Shown here piece by piece: positions 42,770-53,639 of a stretch of DNA of 64,000 nt (position 1 is its first letter; every line of letters starts with the position of its first letter). The translations under genes were made by a program, and so were the position numbers. The stretch is taken from positions 9,140,133 to 9,204,132 of the forward strand of contig NC_133486.1 in assembly GCF_025370935.1 (NCBI RefSeq), in the 5' to 3' direction. Under the pieces are notes generated by a model. That model was not told the origin of the DNA and made no database searches. It saw only the letters and a program-made list of their open reading frames with translations. This stretch comes from Choristoneura fumiferana. Lineage: Eukaryota > Arthropoda > Insecta > Lepidoptera > Tortricidae.

Positions 42770-43275
42770 TTGAACAGGTGTGTAATAATTATTGTGGCCA
42801 GCTCAGATATTTTATGACGCAGTGGCAAAAGATAACCCAAGATCTTAGGATTTTATCCTGGATTTCAGGATATAAAATTCCCTTTTTAAGTCCACCAGAG
42901 CAAACAATATTTCCAAAAAACAATAAATTTTGTTCCTTAGAAGCTTTAAAGATAGATAAGTCAATATCTGAGTTGTTAGAAAAAAGGGCCATTGTAAAAT
43001 GTAAACCAAGTGAGGGACAATATTTATCTAAAATATTCACTGTTCCCAAACCTAACGGTCAGGATAGATTTATTCTAAATTTGAAAAACTTAAACAAATA
43101 TGTACAAACTGAGCATTTCAAATTGGAAGACATAAGAACATGCATAAGACTAATGACTCCTAAGTGCTATATGGGGACTATAGACCTCAAGGATGCCTAC
43201 TTCTTGCTAGGCATACACCTCGAGTATAAAAAATACCGGAGGTCATGTGGAAGTCAGATATTTATGAATTTCAGG
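42740..43275 (+). pseudogene. DI RS-like reverse transcriptase, truncated
   Basis: Frame overlaps the gag end and runs QSALIEQVCNNYCGQL, ILSWISGYKIPFL, YLSKIFTVPKPNGQDRFILN, NLNKYVQTEHFKLEDIRTCI and MGTIDLKDAYFLLGIHLEYK, which includes the first RT Asp. The block pattern (TEHFKxED, LKDAYF) is that of DIRS elements. The YxDD motif, RNase H, methylase and recombinase are lost at the junction near 43275. Confidence 0.8.
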
Positions 43276-44270
43276 TTGAATTTATGACTTTTAGCCGGCC
43301 ATTCAAATACCGTTATGTCTTTTTGGCTATTTAGCCAGTCTTTGACAATTTTGGACTTATGCACTGAAGAATTATCGTGAACCAGGTAAATTTGTCCTTC
43401 AGGATATGCCACACGCACTGACGGTAGCATTACGTCCTTCAACACTTCGAGGTATCGCTCACTGTTCATGCGGCCGCCTATTTCCACTAGCTCGCCTGGG
43501 CCCATTGAAGACATCCATCCCCAGTAACCTAAAACAGTTTACCTTTTAAAATCTGCTGCAACATGTGATCTAAGAAAACTTCAAAAGAATATTAAATACA
43601 CGCCTTGCACATGATTTAAATAAATGTGATAGTTACACAAAAATAGTAAAAAGATTTTTATTATTACTTCTGTGGTTATTTACCTAGTGTTAAACGCCCG
43701 CTTGTTCTGAGATCTAATACGTTGTTGGGGTTATACCTCTCCCCACTTCTTCTCCACAAATTTTCGCCCATCCTTATCTGACTTAAAGCACTTTTCGTCA
43801 GTAAATATAACTATTTCGTTTTCCCAGTCGAAATTTAAGTAACGAGTGGCAAAGTTTACTCTGTTGGTTCGGTGATCGTCAGTAAGCTTAATTTTTCTGG
43901 CGGGTTTATAATTATGGATGTTCGCCGCGTGTAGATGTCGTCGAACTGTGCTAAGAGACACTCCAAAAGTTTCAGCACTTGAGCGTGTAGATTTGAAGGG
44001 TGCCACTGAGTGAACTTGCACTATATTACGGTGTCGTTCTGATTCATCGGTGTAAGCCACTGGGCGAGGACCTTGGCGATCACATTTCACATCACCCGTC
44101 GCTTAATACTTTGTATCCATCTTCGAACTGTTTTTCTCTGTATAGAAGAAAACAATAACATTAGAAATACATGAAACGTGCTATTTTTGAGATATATTTC
44201 AACAATAAATATATTATTAAAAACTTACCGTTACACCATATCTCGTGCTATTTTCTTTATAGGTTGCTTT
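43276..44270 (-). pseudogene. Tc1/mariner transposase with intron, second family, truncated
   Basis: Exon 1 (up to about 44229) reads FLKAKIVVLWEQKQPIKKIA, then a 91-bp GT-AG intron (44138-44228) and exon 2 RKTVRRWIQS. After a shift: AETFGVSLSTVRRHLHAANI, PARKIKLTDDHRTNRVNFAT, IVIFTDEKCF (D1). A gap and shift lead to GPGELVEIGGRMNSERYLEV and IYLVHDNSSVHKSKIVKDWL (D2), ending at PAKS just before the third acidic residue, where the DIRS sequence begins. Several lesions. It differs from the 9-kb element by more than half of residues by eye. Confidence 0.85.
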
Positions 44271-44784
44271 TGTTCCCAGAGAACAACAATTTTAGCCTTC
44301 AAAAAGTTGTTAATCGAACCATAATAAAAGCTTTTCGTGAACTTAATTAATCGGATAATATTACGACGTGGAGATATTCACACAAGGAGATCGACACGAA
44401 ACGTAAAGATTTGTAAATTTCGTTATAAATATACCCTCAGTTAAGTAAATGAGGCTCATAAAGTATATTATCCTACATTCAACCTTAAGTCGCAGTTTAA
44501 TACAGCAGTCTTTGATACTTCCTGAAGTTACATTACGGTAGTGCAACAATCGGCATTAAACGCAATCTATCTATTCATATCTATACGCGTAAATATCTGC
44601 CACCCTCAAAGTCTCAATATGAAAAAAAAAGTTAGAACCCAGTATATCTACAGTCGCTGCTTCTTTGAAAGTCTCTTTTTACTGTGCAAGAAGGTTGTGT
44701 TTGCTTTGGCGCTTTATCTACTAAATACTAATGGCACGCAACTAGCATCTATTAATTTTGCAACTATCGTTAGGTATTCAAATG
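44271..44784. other. Spacer
   Basis: No gene seen. Confidence 0.5.
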
Positions 44785-44870
44785 GCCTAGCGGCACATCG
44801 AAGTGTTCGACCTGTGCACTACCTGCAGTGAACCGAGTTCGATTCCGAGGATTTCGATATGAGAAATTTG
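44785..44870 (+). repeat. tRNA-derived SINE head, degraded
   Basis: TGGCCTAGCGG (A box) and GAGTTCGATTCCG (B box) at tRNA-like spacing. No tail or duplication found. Confidence 0.5.
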
Positions 44871-45205
44871 TGAAAAACGATATTTTTGAAAGTTGTTATT
44901 CACCGCTTGGAGAAGATTGACTGTGAGCGTGAATGTAACTTGCAATGCGAGTATTGAATATTGAATTATAAGTTGTTGTCCGCTCGTGGAATATAACAAT
45001 TATTACCTACACAATTCGGATCGTATTCGGATATTATTACTAAGGTTCTCTTGTCTCACTCACACCTGTGAAGATCGTATCAATTCGAATGTGGTTAAAA
45101 AAATATTATCAATGATCAATGCCTTTTTAATTTTTTTTTTTTACTTATGATCAGGAAAATACTACAAAAAATAAATAAACCAAAAACATAAATAAAACAA
45201 AAAGT

Positions 45206-45295
45206 GGATTTGAACCCGAGATCTCCTATGATGCACTTGTCTCAGAGCTCGTGAATTCGTGATAGTTAACCGCAGGGCCAGACAGTTCTGTCACG
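45206..45295 (-). repeat. tRNA-derived SINE head, degraded
   Basis: Minus strand TGGCCCTGCGG (A box) and GGGTTCAAATCC (B box). No clear tail. Confidence 0.5.
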
Positions 45296-45330
45296 TGCCA
45301 CACAGGGGGGTTCCTTTTCTCTGACGCTTA

Positions 45331-45655
45331 CTGTACCATTGAGAAGAAGTGTGATGAGCCCCGTTCATATATTGTGGACACAAAAACGGGTAAGTTGAAG
45401 GATAATGTTAAATATAGTAGTAGTCATTCAGGCCCTCCAGGTAATCTAGTGGAAGAACAAATTATTGTAAGTGACGATGAAAGCTGTACAGAGGAGAGCA
45501 GTTCTGTAATTAACGAAGATGTGACACAGCTGCAAGATGATAATGCTAGATTGCCTAGAAGATCTGTTAGGAGACCTAGATATTTAGATGACTATGATAC
45601 TGATGTATTTGAGTTTGAGTTTCATACTCAAATTAAAAGAAGAGAGATGTTGTAA
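45331..45655 (+). pseudogene. Gypsy Pol C-terminal tail
   Basis: Reads CDEPRSYIVDTKTGKLKDN, an integrase C-terminal block (PRSYIV-x-T-x-x-G), then an acidic Ser-rich stretch and RLPRRSVRRPRYLDDYD, the usual basic gypsy Pol end, to a stop at 45655. What follows (45656-45990) could be a polypurine tract and LTR, not proven. Confidence 0.7.
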
Positions 45656-46949
45656 GATTAGTTGTTTCTGAACGCATTTGAGTGGGTTTTGTTATCTGTA
45701 GAGCGCTCGGCTCGGTATGTGATCTGAGAGAGTTGGCTTGCTTTAATTAAAAACTACTTGATTGCTAAGAAGATCAGTTTTATTATCTTATTCCCATCAT
45801 AACCCTTAGTTTTACGTTATATGTATATATAACGTAAAACACTCTAATTATTGTAAATTGCATTATTTTTCCTTGCCGTATATATGTAAGTTATATATTA
45901 AACCTATTATAAAATTATGCATGAAGTTAAGTATCATTATTGTAATAGTGGTATGCTATGACCTGTGAAGCCTACTTACTAAATAAAGACATTTATAAAC
46001 AAAGTTTTCTTTTTCATTAAATAAGGTTTTTGTATTTAAGGGCGTCCCCTATCTGAATGACCTTGCACGTTCCGACTTCCTCTCTCCCCTCCTTCATTCC
46101 ACACCTTAAAACTTTTACGTATTTACCAGTATTTACGCACGTGCATCGCCATCTAGTAAGTAACAGGTAAACTACGACGTACACATAAGACTTCTTCCGA
46201 CATCTAGCAGATTTGTGGCGTATTATTAAAACTCGCATTCATTCCGCAATTTTATAAGCCGAGAGCCGACAACTATAATTAAAACGCGGGTTTTAAAATA
46301 AAAATTCCTTGTATGAAAACGGTAACGAAATGGAGTAAAAATCTTGGGACACTTTTTTTCTCCTATTATAATCGTGCTCCTGATTCTGAGTAGGAAAACG
46401 AAATTTCATCCAAATCTATAAAAAAGTAGTTTCAGTTTCAACAACTTTTTCTGAAAACGCCCTTTTACTGCCTGCACTAAGTTTAAATAGTAATACCGAT
46501 GCATCGAATTTATGTGTCACCTCAAACAGTGTGTTATTTTTAAATTGTGCTAAATTTTTGTATGCTCGCTAAGAATCAGAACTCTCGAAGGAAACTAAAA
46601 TCACGAAAAAACCAGAATCTGTTTCATACATTTTGGTTAAATACTACATACTTAGTCAATAAAATGTTGAATGAGACAGCTGTTTTTTTTTCATTCATGA
46701 TTTCAAATTGATACTGACTATGAATGTTTAGATTGTTTTATGGTCTGAGCATCATCTTATAAAATTTCATTTATTGGCATATTAATGTGCGAAGCTCTTG
46801 TATGATCAAAGTTCTTGCTTGCTGTATTTGACTTGATCTTTCTGCCATTACCTGTTGTACTTGCTCCTTTTCTAGGTAGTAATTATTTACAGAGGACAAT
46901 TATAGATTTGTAAATTGTTACCATTTTGCCCAGAAAAAGTTTTTTCCTT
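45656..46949. other. Spacer with one short palindrome
   Basis: Holds the 32-bp palindrome at 45809-45840 and possible gypsy LTR sequence. No gene seen. Confidence 0.45.
45809..45840. repeat. 32-bp palindrome
   Basis: GTTTTACGTTATAT, four-base loop GTAT, then its exact complement; perfect 14-bp arms. Confidence 0.95.
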
Positions 46950-47405
46950 ATATTAGAGTGGCGTTTGTCCATGTTGCATATGAACATGTCTTATCAATGA
47001 ATCTTTCAGGGTCCCAAACTCGCATCTTGACGCCAACTTTTTTAATTTGGTGAGGAAAAACATCAAAGGAATGCTCAGCTTGTGCTTATGTGAAGAATTT
47101 GTGTCGCTCCACCGTTAAGTTTTTTTTTTTAATAAAATCATTATCGAATGCTTCTAGTGTCAAATAATAGGTTTTCGTAATTTTCGCTTCAAATGAATTT
47201 TACACATCAAGGCATTGCTCACCCATAAAATGTAGAAGAATTGCGATCTTTCTCTCTTCTTCTTCTATATCATATTGCATAGCAATCATGAAATTATTGA
47301 ATAACTGTTTCCATTTGATCCAGTACTGTACTACATCAGGGCTATCCCAATCTAAAGGCTTGATTAAATAATCAAATGCATTTAAGCATCCATTTTTTTC
47401 TTCAT
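46950..47405 (-). pseudogene. Mag-like gypsy gag, degraded
   Basis: Minus strand reads WIKWKQLFNNFMIAMQYDIE, EERKIAILLHFMGEQCLDV, a stop, then EAFDNDFIKKKNLTVERHKF and, shifted, SLIRDMFICNMD. Clear Mag Gag pattern with several breaks. Confidence 0.75.
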
Positions 47406-47517
47406 TTTATGTCTGCCGGACACTTAACTTGCTTCTCTTTTCCGCTGCCACCATGTTATGTTTCACAGTACCATGTTATGTTGTTGTACAGTATTTCTAT
47501 AAAATCTTCTTTTATTT

Positions 47518-47843
47518 AAAAATACAAACTGAGACATGGATGCACAGAAAAACCAGAAAAAGAGACCAGCGCTGGGAATCGAACCCAGGTCCTCAGCAAT
47601 CCGTGCTGCGTGCTATAACCCTACACCACCGCTGGACAGGAATCTAGACACGAATTTTTCCTATGCATACATATCTCAGGTTGCTTATTTCTACTACGCT
47701 ACTTATGCAGCAGCACTAGCGACATCTATGTTCCGCTCTCATCGAGAGACGTCACACTCTTTCGGAACCAACCGCTCACCCAGACAAGAGATGTCGCTAC
47801 TAAGCAATCAGATTATGATTGGTTTTTTGGAGTCTAAAAAACC
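47518..47843 (-). mobile_element. SINE with internal tRNA-like segment
   Basis: 326 bp flanked by a perfect 15-bp duplication AATCTTCTTTTATTT (47503-47517 and 47844-47858). On the minus strand a tRNA-like segment (about 47640-47571: CCAGCGGTGGTGTAGGGT … CCTGGGTTCGATTCCCAG) has pairing acceptor and T arms, then a short body ending CAGTTTGTATTTTTAAAT. About 200 bp precede the tRNA-like part, which is unusual. Confidence 0.8.
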
Positions 47844-48149
47844 AATCTTCTTTTATTTGTGATTTATCAATCACATAGTCCCCGCGGGATAGAGATAACG
47901 AATTCTTCGAGATACCAGCTTTTTCAAAGCTAGACGATATTTAATTTGCCTCCGTCTTAAAATGGTCCATACAAAAAGCATAAACTTTCCTTTTTCCTAG
48001 TGCTGCCAGACAAGACACCATAACAAATGTTGGGTCGGTTCGTCTAAATATTTTAATGCAGCTAAATGCTGCTTTACTACATTTACAAAGGTGCGCAATG
48101 TTGCATTAGTGCATCTGGAAAAGGCTCAAGATCACGCCGTACTGACAAC

Positions 48150-48430
48150 TTCCGTCTTGGAAAGAACCAAGCCACTGAAGACTCCACCATATCCAGCATT
48201 TTTGCTCGCCTAAAGATTACTGACTCGACGACCGTCTCCTCAGCTCCGCTCGCAAAGGAAGTCCATCCTGTTGTTGTTCCTATTAAGGTCAACACGCTCC
48301 CTGACTATATTGACAGGGTATGGGATACTATGGAAGCTATTGGCACTAGACCATTTGGTGCCCTTAATAACCATGGTAACAAGGACACTTTCAAGAAAGG
48401 TGCTTTGATACTTGCTGAAGCCAAGTTAAC
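48150..48430 (+). pseudogene. Unassigned coding remnant
   Basis: Reads IFARLKITDSTTVSSAPL, VVVPIKVNTLPDYIDRVWDT and ALNNHGNKDTFKKGALILAE. A coherent protein-like stretch that looks like a retroelement structural protein, but I cannot name it. A LINE end follows directly. Confidence 0.4.
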
Positions 48431-48692
48431 TTATGCTCAACGAACCACGACCGCCACACCGGACGTCGAACTACCAGCCCGAAAGCTATACACTCAAGAG
48501 GAACCGCACAGCAAAAGAGTGGAATTCCCTGCCTGCGACTGTGTTTCCTGAACACTACAATTTGGCCGCTTTCCAGTCCAGGGTGAATGAGCGTTTACTA
48601 GGCAAGCGTGCTCCATCGTAGGCCTCATCCTCGCTTTCCATCAGGCGTGATTGTGGCCAAACGCAAGCCTATACTGTATAAAAAAAAAAACT
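48431..48692 (+). mobile_element. LINE 3' end with poly-A
   Basis: RTAKEWNSLPATVFPEHYNL then AFQSRVNERLLGKRAPS and a stop; 3' UTR (CATCAGGCGTGATTGTGGCC) and a final A run at 48681-48690. Typical lepidopteran LINE C terminus. Confidence 0.82.
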
Positions 48693-48699
48693 TAACGTG

Positions 48700-49130
48700 T
48701 GGTCTAGCCTTGTTATCATAGCGCTGTATCAGCAAGTCTAAGGCAATGGTATAATTTTCATCACTAAGAAGCGAGTGTTTTATGACATCAAGGGCTTCAA
48801 ACTACAAAAATGACATTAAGTAGTACAATTTATCACAATGTCATTGTGACAGTTTCCTATTTTTATCTACAATAGATTTGAAAAGATTAATAAAATGGTG
48901 ATACTCATCCATGTTTCCACTAAATTTATTAATTACAATTCGTGGTCATTTTTGAAATTGAGAATCACCGCCCGTGCCAGAGTTGCTATCGTGCTCGTTG
49001 CCGCCCGTGTGATCGGCCAATAAAGTATTTAATCGAGCTAATATTTTAAAAAAATGTTCTTTCGGTTAGATCAAAATCATCCCAATCGTTCGGGTCTAAT
49101 ACTTGAAGTTCAATGGTGAGCTCCGAGAAT
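48700..49130 (-). pseudogene. BEL/Pao gag, second family, degraded
   Basis: Minus strand gives ILARLNTLLADHTGGNEHDS, PRIVINKFSGNMDEYHHFIN, LFKSIVDKNRKLSQ, then LYYLMSFL and FEALDVIKHSLLSDENYTIA with LLIQRYDNKARP. This is the DUF1759-type Gag of BEL elements (PK-x-x-x-x-KFSG…YLxSFL…ALxLLxxRYxN). Stops and shifts. Different from the 22.6-27.9 kb element. Confidence 0.75.
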
Positions 49131-49168
49131 TGACAAAAAAGCAGCACGCAGGGGAATAATTACAAAAT

Positions 49169-49605
49169 GAAAAAAACACATTATTACTATTACTGACAAT
49201 CAGTTGGTTTAGTTATACTGAACCAGGAAGAGTTGTTGCCCAATATGGGGAGATACAGATTGAAGGATATAAAAACTGTACAGTGAAAGTACAGGATAAC
49301 ACCTATAATGTGGTGTCATCTGGGGCTGGGAAAGTCTCAGTCCCTAAAGTTCATTATGGATTGATAGTATGGAAATGTGATGAGAATGACTTTGGGACAG
49401 AAATATCATACATAGAATGTTTTCCTTGTGGAACATAATGTGCATTTAACCAAAATATAAGCAAGTGTCAAAACAAGTGGATCCCAGCTATTATAGGATT
49501 GAGCATTAGTGTTGCCATAATGTTGGTAATACTAATACTAACAAGCCTGTGCTTCAGGAAGCAGACAACTAATGTCACGGAGCACGCGAGTCCATACCCA
49601 AAGGT
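49169..49605 (+). pseudogene. Envelope-like membrane glycoprotein remnant
   Basis: A frame of about 145 codons with one internal TAA (at about 49436). Hydrophobic start (LLLLLLTISW), an ectodomain with a glycosylation site (NCT) and several Cys, a Cys-rich CFPCGT / CAFNQNISKCQNK segment, one membrane span (IIGLSISVAIMLVILILT) and a short tail. The layout suits the C-terminal part of a viral or errantiviral-type envelope protein. I cannot name the virus family. No ATG is in frame. Confidence 0.45.
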
Positions 49606-49631
49606 GAGTTATCCTTGTTTTATATTTATCT

Positions 49632-50134
49632 TTACTGTGGCAACACTATATATATGTCTGTCAGGACAGACAGGTCAATATCGTTGGAGATAAGCAACCT
49701 TTTGACGTTTCGTGCAGGACCGCAGGGAGAAAGGGCGGCAAGCGGAACGTGAGTGAAGGACAGGAGACGAGGAAAAGTGGAAAAGGAGGAAATTTGTTTT
49801 TGAGAACTTTTAGTTATTATATTTAAAGGCAAGCAGAGTTTTTTGAATGTATTGAAAGATAGCATATTTGTATCAGCACCTGTGTCGAGAAGGACCTTTG
49901 TCGGTGTTGAGTTTATGGTTATGGTTGTTTGGTATGGCTCAGAGAATAGTGAACCCAGAAAGTATTCGTCATCGTTATTATTAATAGGGTTATTAGTATT
50001 ACCTGCATGTTCATCCAATACCATGTTATTTACATAGTGACTATGTACTAAGGCAAACTGAGGCAAAATATTAATTTATGGCACTTCCTGCATACTACGC
50101 CTATGGCTGGGCAGCGAACACACTATACACTAGG
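49632..50134 (-). pseudogene. Gypsy zinc knuckle and protease
   Basis: Minus strand holds a degraded knuckle (CPAIGVVCRKCHK, about 50095-50060) and the protease TTITINSTPTKVLLDTGADT with NMLSFNTFKKL. After about 49800 the frame diverges. It follows the gag below. Confidence 0.75.
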
Positions 50135-50464
50135 CTACATTTGTGGCAGGTCTGCGACTTGAATGGTCCATGATGGCCTGGCTGAATTGATGGTTGACCT
50201 GCACATCGTCAAATTTTTTCTAGGTTCAAAATAACTGTCGAAGCATTTCTTCACTTCTTCGAAAGTGCATTTTTCTATATCTACGTTGAAGGTGTTGAAG
50301 ATTTCCACGCCTTTAACTCCCATCGAATGTAACAAGATGGCGGTCTTTCTTTTTTCTGGGGCTCTATCAAAGCCGGTCGCGAGCAAATACAGCTCAAACT
50401 GTTGCCACCTTGTAACCAACCCCCCCCCCCCATATATTACTTTTGCTCTACCTAGTAAACCCAC
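50135..50464 (-). pseudogene. Mag-like gypsy gag
   Basis: WQQFELYLLATGFDRAPEKR, KTAILLHSMGVKGVEIFNTF and FEEVKKCFDSYFEPRKNLTM, the canonical Mag Gag start. A poly-C tract at 50422-50433 breaks its N terminus. Together with the protease it is one gypsy fragment on the minus strand. Confidence 0.85.
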
Positions 50465-51683
50465 CCTCTAACCTAAACTCTACTAAGCTCAAAAGATAAA
50501 AGCTGAAACTCCTGAATCTGAATTTAATCAAAAGCTCCTAAGCTCAAAGCTATGCCTACCTATGTGCAGCCTACCTATATAACTAGAGCTTTTGAGTCCT
50601 ACTGAGATGTCTGAAACCTACTATATGATAGCGTGATGATGTGACTTGGCCATGTGATCGTCTAGTGGTTGTCTAGTGCCTAAATAAAATGATTGACCCT
50701 TCGTTGTGTCCGTCCTAAGTAACCCATCCGGTACGTTTAGTGAAGAGTAAAGATTGATGGTTTAGTATTTAAATTGCTAACATTTCCTATCACCTTATAT
50801 GAGACTACCTGAGAGAAGGATCTACCACTCGAGACATGAGAGTTGTTAATTGTGGTAATTATGTGGAAATGTAGTGATTAATTAGTCAATAATATACAGC
50901 AAATTCTCATCCGCCTATCAGTTCTAATTTTTAGCTTTGTTAGTTCCACAACGGTAGAATTCCGGACTCAAGTGCAAGCTAAAATGTTGTACCTAGGTAA
51001 AGTATATACTCACAAGCGATAATGCTTGCGAGTTATTTGTAGATGAAATGTATTTTCCTTTCCTATAATATATTTATTTATTTATTTATTCATATATTTG
51101 TGAACGAAACGGTACAAGATGTCTCTTGTATTGTTACATTCACCCCCAAATGTTTTTGTAAGTGGAAACTGTTAAACTGGAAAAAACATTTCAACAACCT
51201 TTCACAAATATATGTCCCTTTTTATTATTATTTTTTTCTATGACCTATAACCCCCACAATTTATAAGCACCTTTCCCGTGAGTGATAAATGGAGTGTAAC
51301 GAGTAATTATGCTAAAATAAGCTGACCAAAGCAATTAGACGAATCTTTAGGCGCCCCGATTGGTTATGGATCATTCATCACACCATGAGGGAGCATCAGA
51401 TAGAGGAACTGGTTGTGAGGCAGTCAGCTCTAATAGCATTACATCAGCCCCTCCACCCCAGTCTTGCATCTGCCTGTCGACCGAAGATGGAGCCGCCAAT
51501 GCAACCTCTTCCAAAGCCGGATGGTTGAGCGCGAAGCATCAGCGTACATAGAGTACGATATCCCGTCATCATGGGTCATAAACATCCGTTAACCAACAGT
51601 CTAGCCCAAACATCCATCCAATACAGTAGTCACCAGTCTTTTGGGGAATGTGTAGTGTAGTGACGATTTAGCATTTGCACCTT
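50465..51683. other. Spacer; left part may be gypsy LTR
   Basis: Repeated AAGCTC and AGCCTACCTAT words at 50480-50600. A frame at 51360-51551 has no recognisable features. Confidence 0.4.
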
Positions 51684-52010
51684 AGCATTTGCTCTACTTT
51701 TCTAAATAAACACATAATGCTCAAAATGCATCACCGACGTAAACTTCATTTGGCTTGTTTACTTTTTGACGTACTTAAGCACAGAGCTCCAATGTATCTT
51801 GTAAACAAACTCACATTATCGTCTTGCCTGAGGTCAAGTGGAGAGCGGAAGCGTGCCACACAACTGCTTATGCCTCGCCACAAAACAGCTGCTTTTCGTG
51901 GCAGTTTCAGGTATGCAGCCACGAAATACTGGAACAATATTCCGCCCCCAATCCGAGACCTAAAATGCATACAAAATTTTAAATTAAAGCTAAAAAAAAA
52001 TGATGTTTGA
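51684..52010 (+). mobile_element. LINE RT C terminus
   Basis: MHHRRKLHLACLLFDVLKHR, LRSSGERKRATQLLMPRHKT and RGSFRYAATKYWNNIPPPIR then a stop at 52008-52010. Typical LINE C-terminal block; a 3' UTR probably extends to about 52260. Confidence 0.82.
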
Positions 52011-52602
52011 ACACCAAATGATTCAGGAGATGCAGAGCCATGATACGAGTGCAATCTGAGTATGTTTTGTTTGTCGAATTTCTTGCCTCAAATGGAATAG
52101 GTACATACCTCGAGTTTTTGTCCCATTTGCATCGGAGCGGATGTAGCTGTTTTTGAAGTCATGAGCCTTTGAATGATGTTAGGTGCAGACACTTAACGGC
52201 TTTTGAGTCTTATTTTTTAATTTGTTTCAAGTATTTATTAACACTTGTTTTTTGTCTTTAAATATTAGTTTTTAAGGTTAGTCAAGCACAGTATCTAAAG
52301 CAGTAGCCAGTCTGTTCAGTGACACTGACATTCGGCATAGGCCACAGATGAGATATGACATGACAGTTGGCAGATTGTGCATATCGACGTCTGTGGTCTA
52401 TGGATGGTTGAGTGGTGTGTCGACTCTTTCTTTTACTGTGATGTTTATATCTTATTATTGTGCACGTGTCTTTTGTCTGGTTTTGCGTTCTGTTTGTTTT
52501 CATTATTGTTATTATTTTATTTAAATTATATTACTTTCAATTTGTTTCTTTTCAGATTTACTTTTCTTTTTTTTTTGAATTTATGTCGCCTTCCGTAAAG
52601 TC
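52011..52602. other. Spacer
   Basis: Probable LINE 3' UTR on the left; T-rich towards the right. No gene seen. Confidence 0.4.
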
Positions 52603-52790
52603 GCCAAGCGGTCTCAGCGGAAGACCAGCGTTGGCCTCTACGGCCAACACTATGCTGAGCTGAGACCGTTTCGCGATTTCGCAAATACTGTCATTAATAT
52701 TTATTTTATACTTGTTTTATTTTGTGTACTTATAATATGTAATTTGCGAATTAGCGAATAAACGTTTCTATTTCTATTTCTATATTTCTA
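52603..52790 (+). mobile_element. LINE 3' tail with stem-loop
   Basis: ATGCTGAGCTGAG at 52652-52664, a 15-bp stem (52672-52686 with 52742-52756, 13 of 15 paired), AATAAACG, then (TTTCTA)n. Same layout as 15477-15648. Confidence 0.7.
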
Positions 52791-53639
52791 TTTTGCTTGG
52801 GCACATCCGGTATAGTGATGAACTTTCTGGTGCCAGCTTCAATGCTGATGTCAATTATGACTTAACCTATCACCATTCGCTCAAGAAAGTTCATTGTTCG
52901 AATGCTGTATCAGGGGTTAGGTGCCAATAAACCATCATTGCTACCCACAGAACTGTTGACTTTGTTATAGCCTCTCACATTGTTATGTATGATGTCAAGT
53001 CCCTTACTTTTTTTTCGTCAAGTCAAATGATTATGTAACCAAAATACACTCATCTCATCCTTCCTCAACCTCTTTTCCACACGCGCTATAACAAACCACC
53101 AGTCCATAAGGATAACTTGATGTAGTGTTTTCATTGTTAAACCTAAGGCTGTTGAAAGGGACTTAATATTTTATAGACATTGCCGGACGACTATCAAAAC
53201 GCAAACCAGTCCGTTCCGTTTTCCTACACTATTCATCTACGTTCCGTTTTAGGTCCAGAGCGTAATTTTGATAACCGATATTAACACTTTTCCTGGGCAG
53301 TTCCAAAAATAGTGGCACCGACAGGTTAAGGTTTTATGTAAAAAAAAATGGGGGTGTTTTACCAACTGAGTATGAAAAATATTTTTTAAATATTACAATT
53401 GGGTCATATTTGTAAAGGGCATCGCAAAAATCATAAACATATAGAAATTCTGGCGTGTTGAAGTTTTGGAGATACAGGTTAAAGTTACATTGGGCAGGTT
53501 AGTAGAGAAAGAATTACAAGTTAAAGTTAAATTTTACAGATAATGTGCAAAGGAGTAGATAAAAATGTTATTTAATAAAAAAAAACAGCATTTTTTATGA
53601 ATCAACTTTATTATTATTAATTTGTGTAGGTACAACCAA
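52791..53639. other. Spacer
   Basis: No gene recognised. Confidence 0.4.

Larger units (their letters stand above)
41459..43275 (+). mobile_element. DIRS-like retroelement, 5' part
   Basis: A spliced RS-rich gag is followed by an overlapping RT frame of DIRS type; the element is cut at about 43275 by a Tc1/mariner remnant. No tyrosine recombinase is present because the 3' half is missing. Confidence 0.75.

Noticed and set aside
47571..47640. Cloverleaf-like tRNA on the minus strand
   Set aside because: Acceptor and T arms pair, but the anticodon loop lacks U at the expected place and the segment lies inside a SINE with target-site duplications.
52282..52663. Hydrophobic frames in T-rich DNA
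   Set aside because: Phe/Leu/Tyr-rich translation of a T-rich spacer, no motifs.
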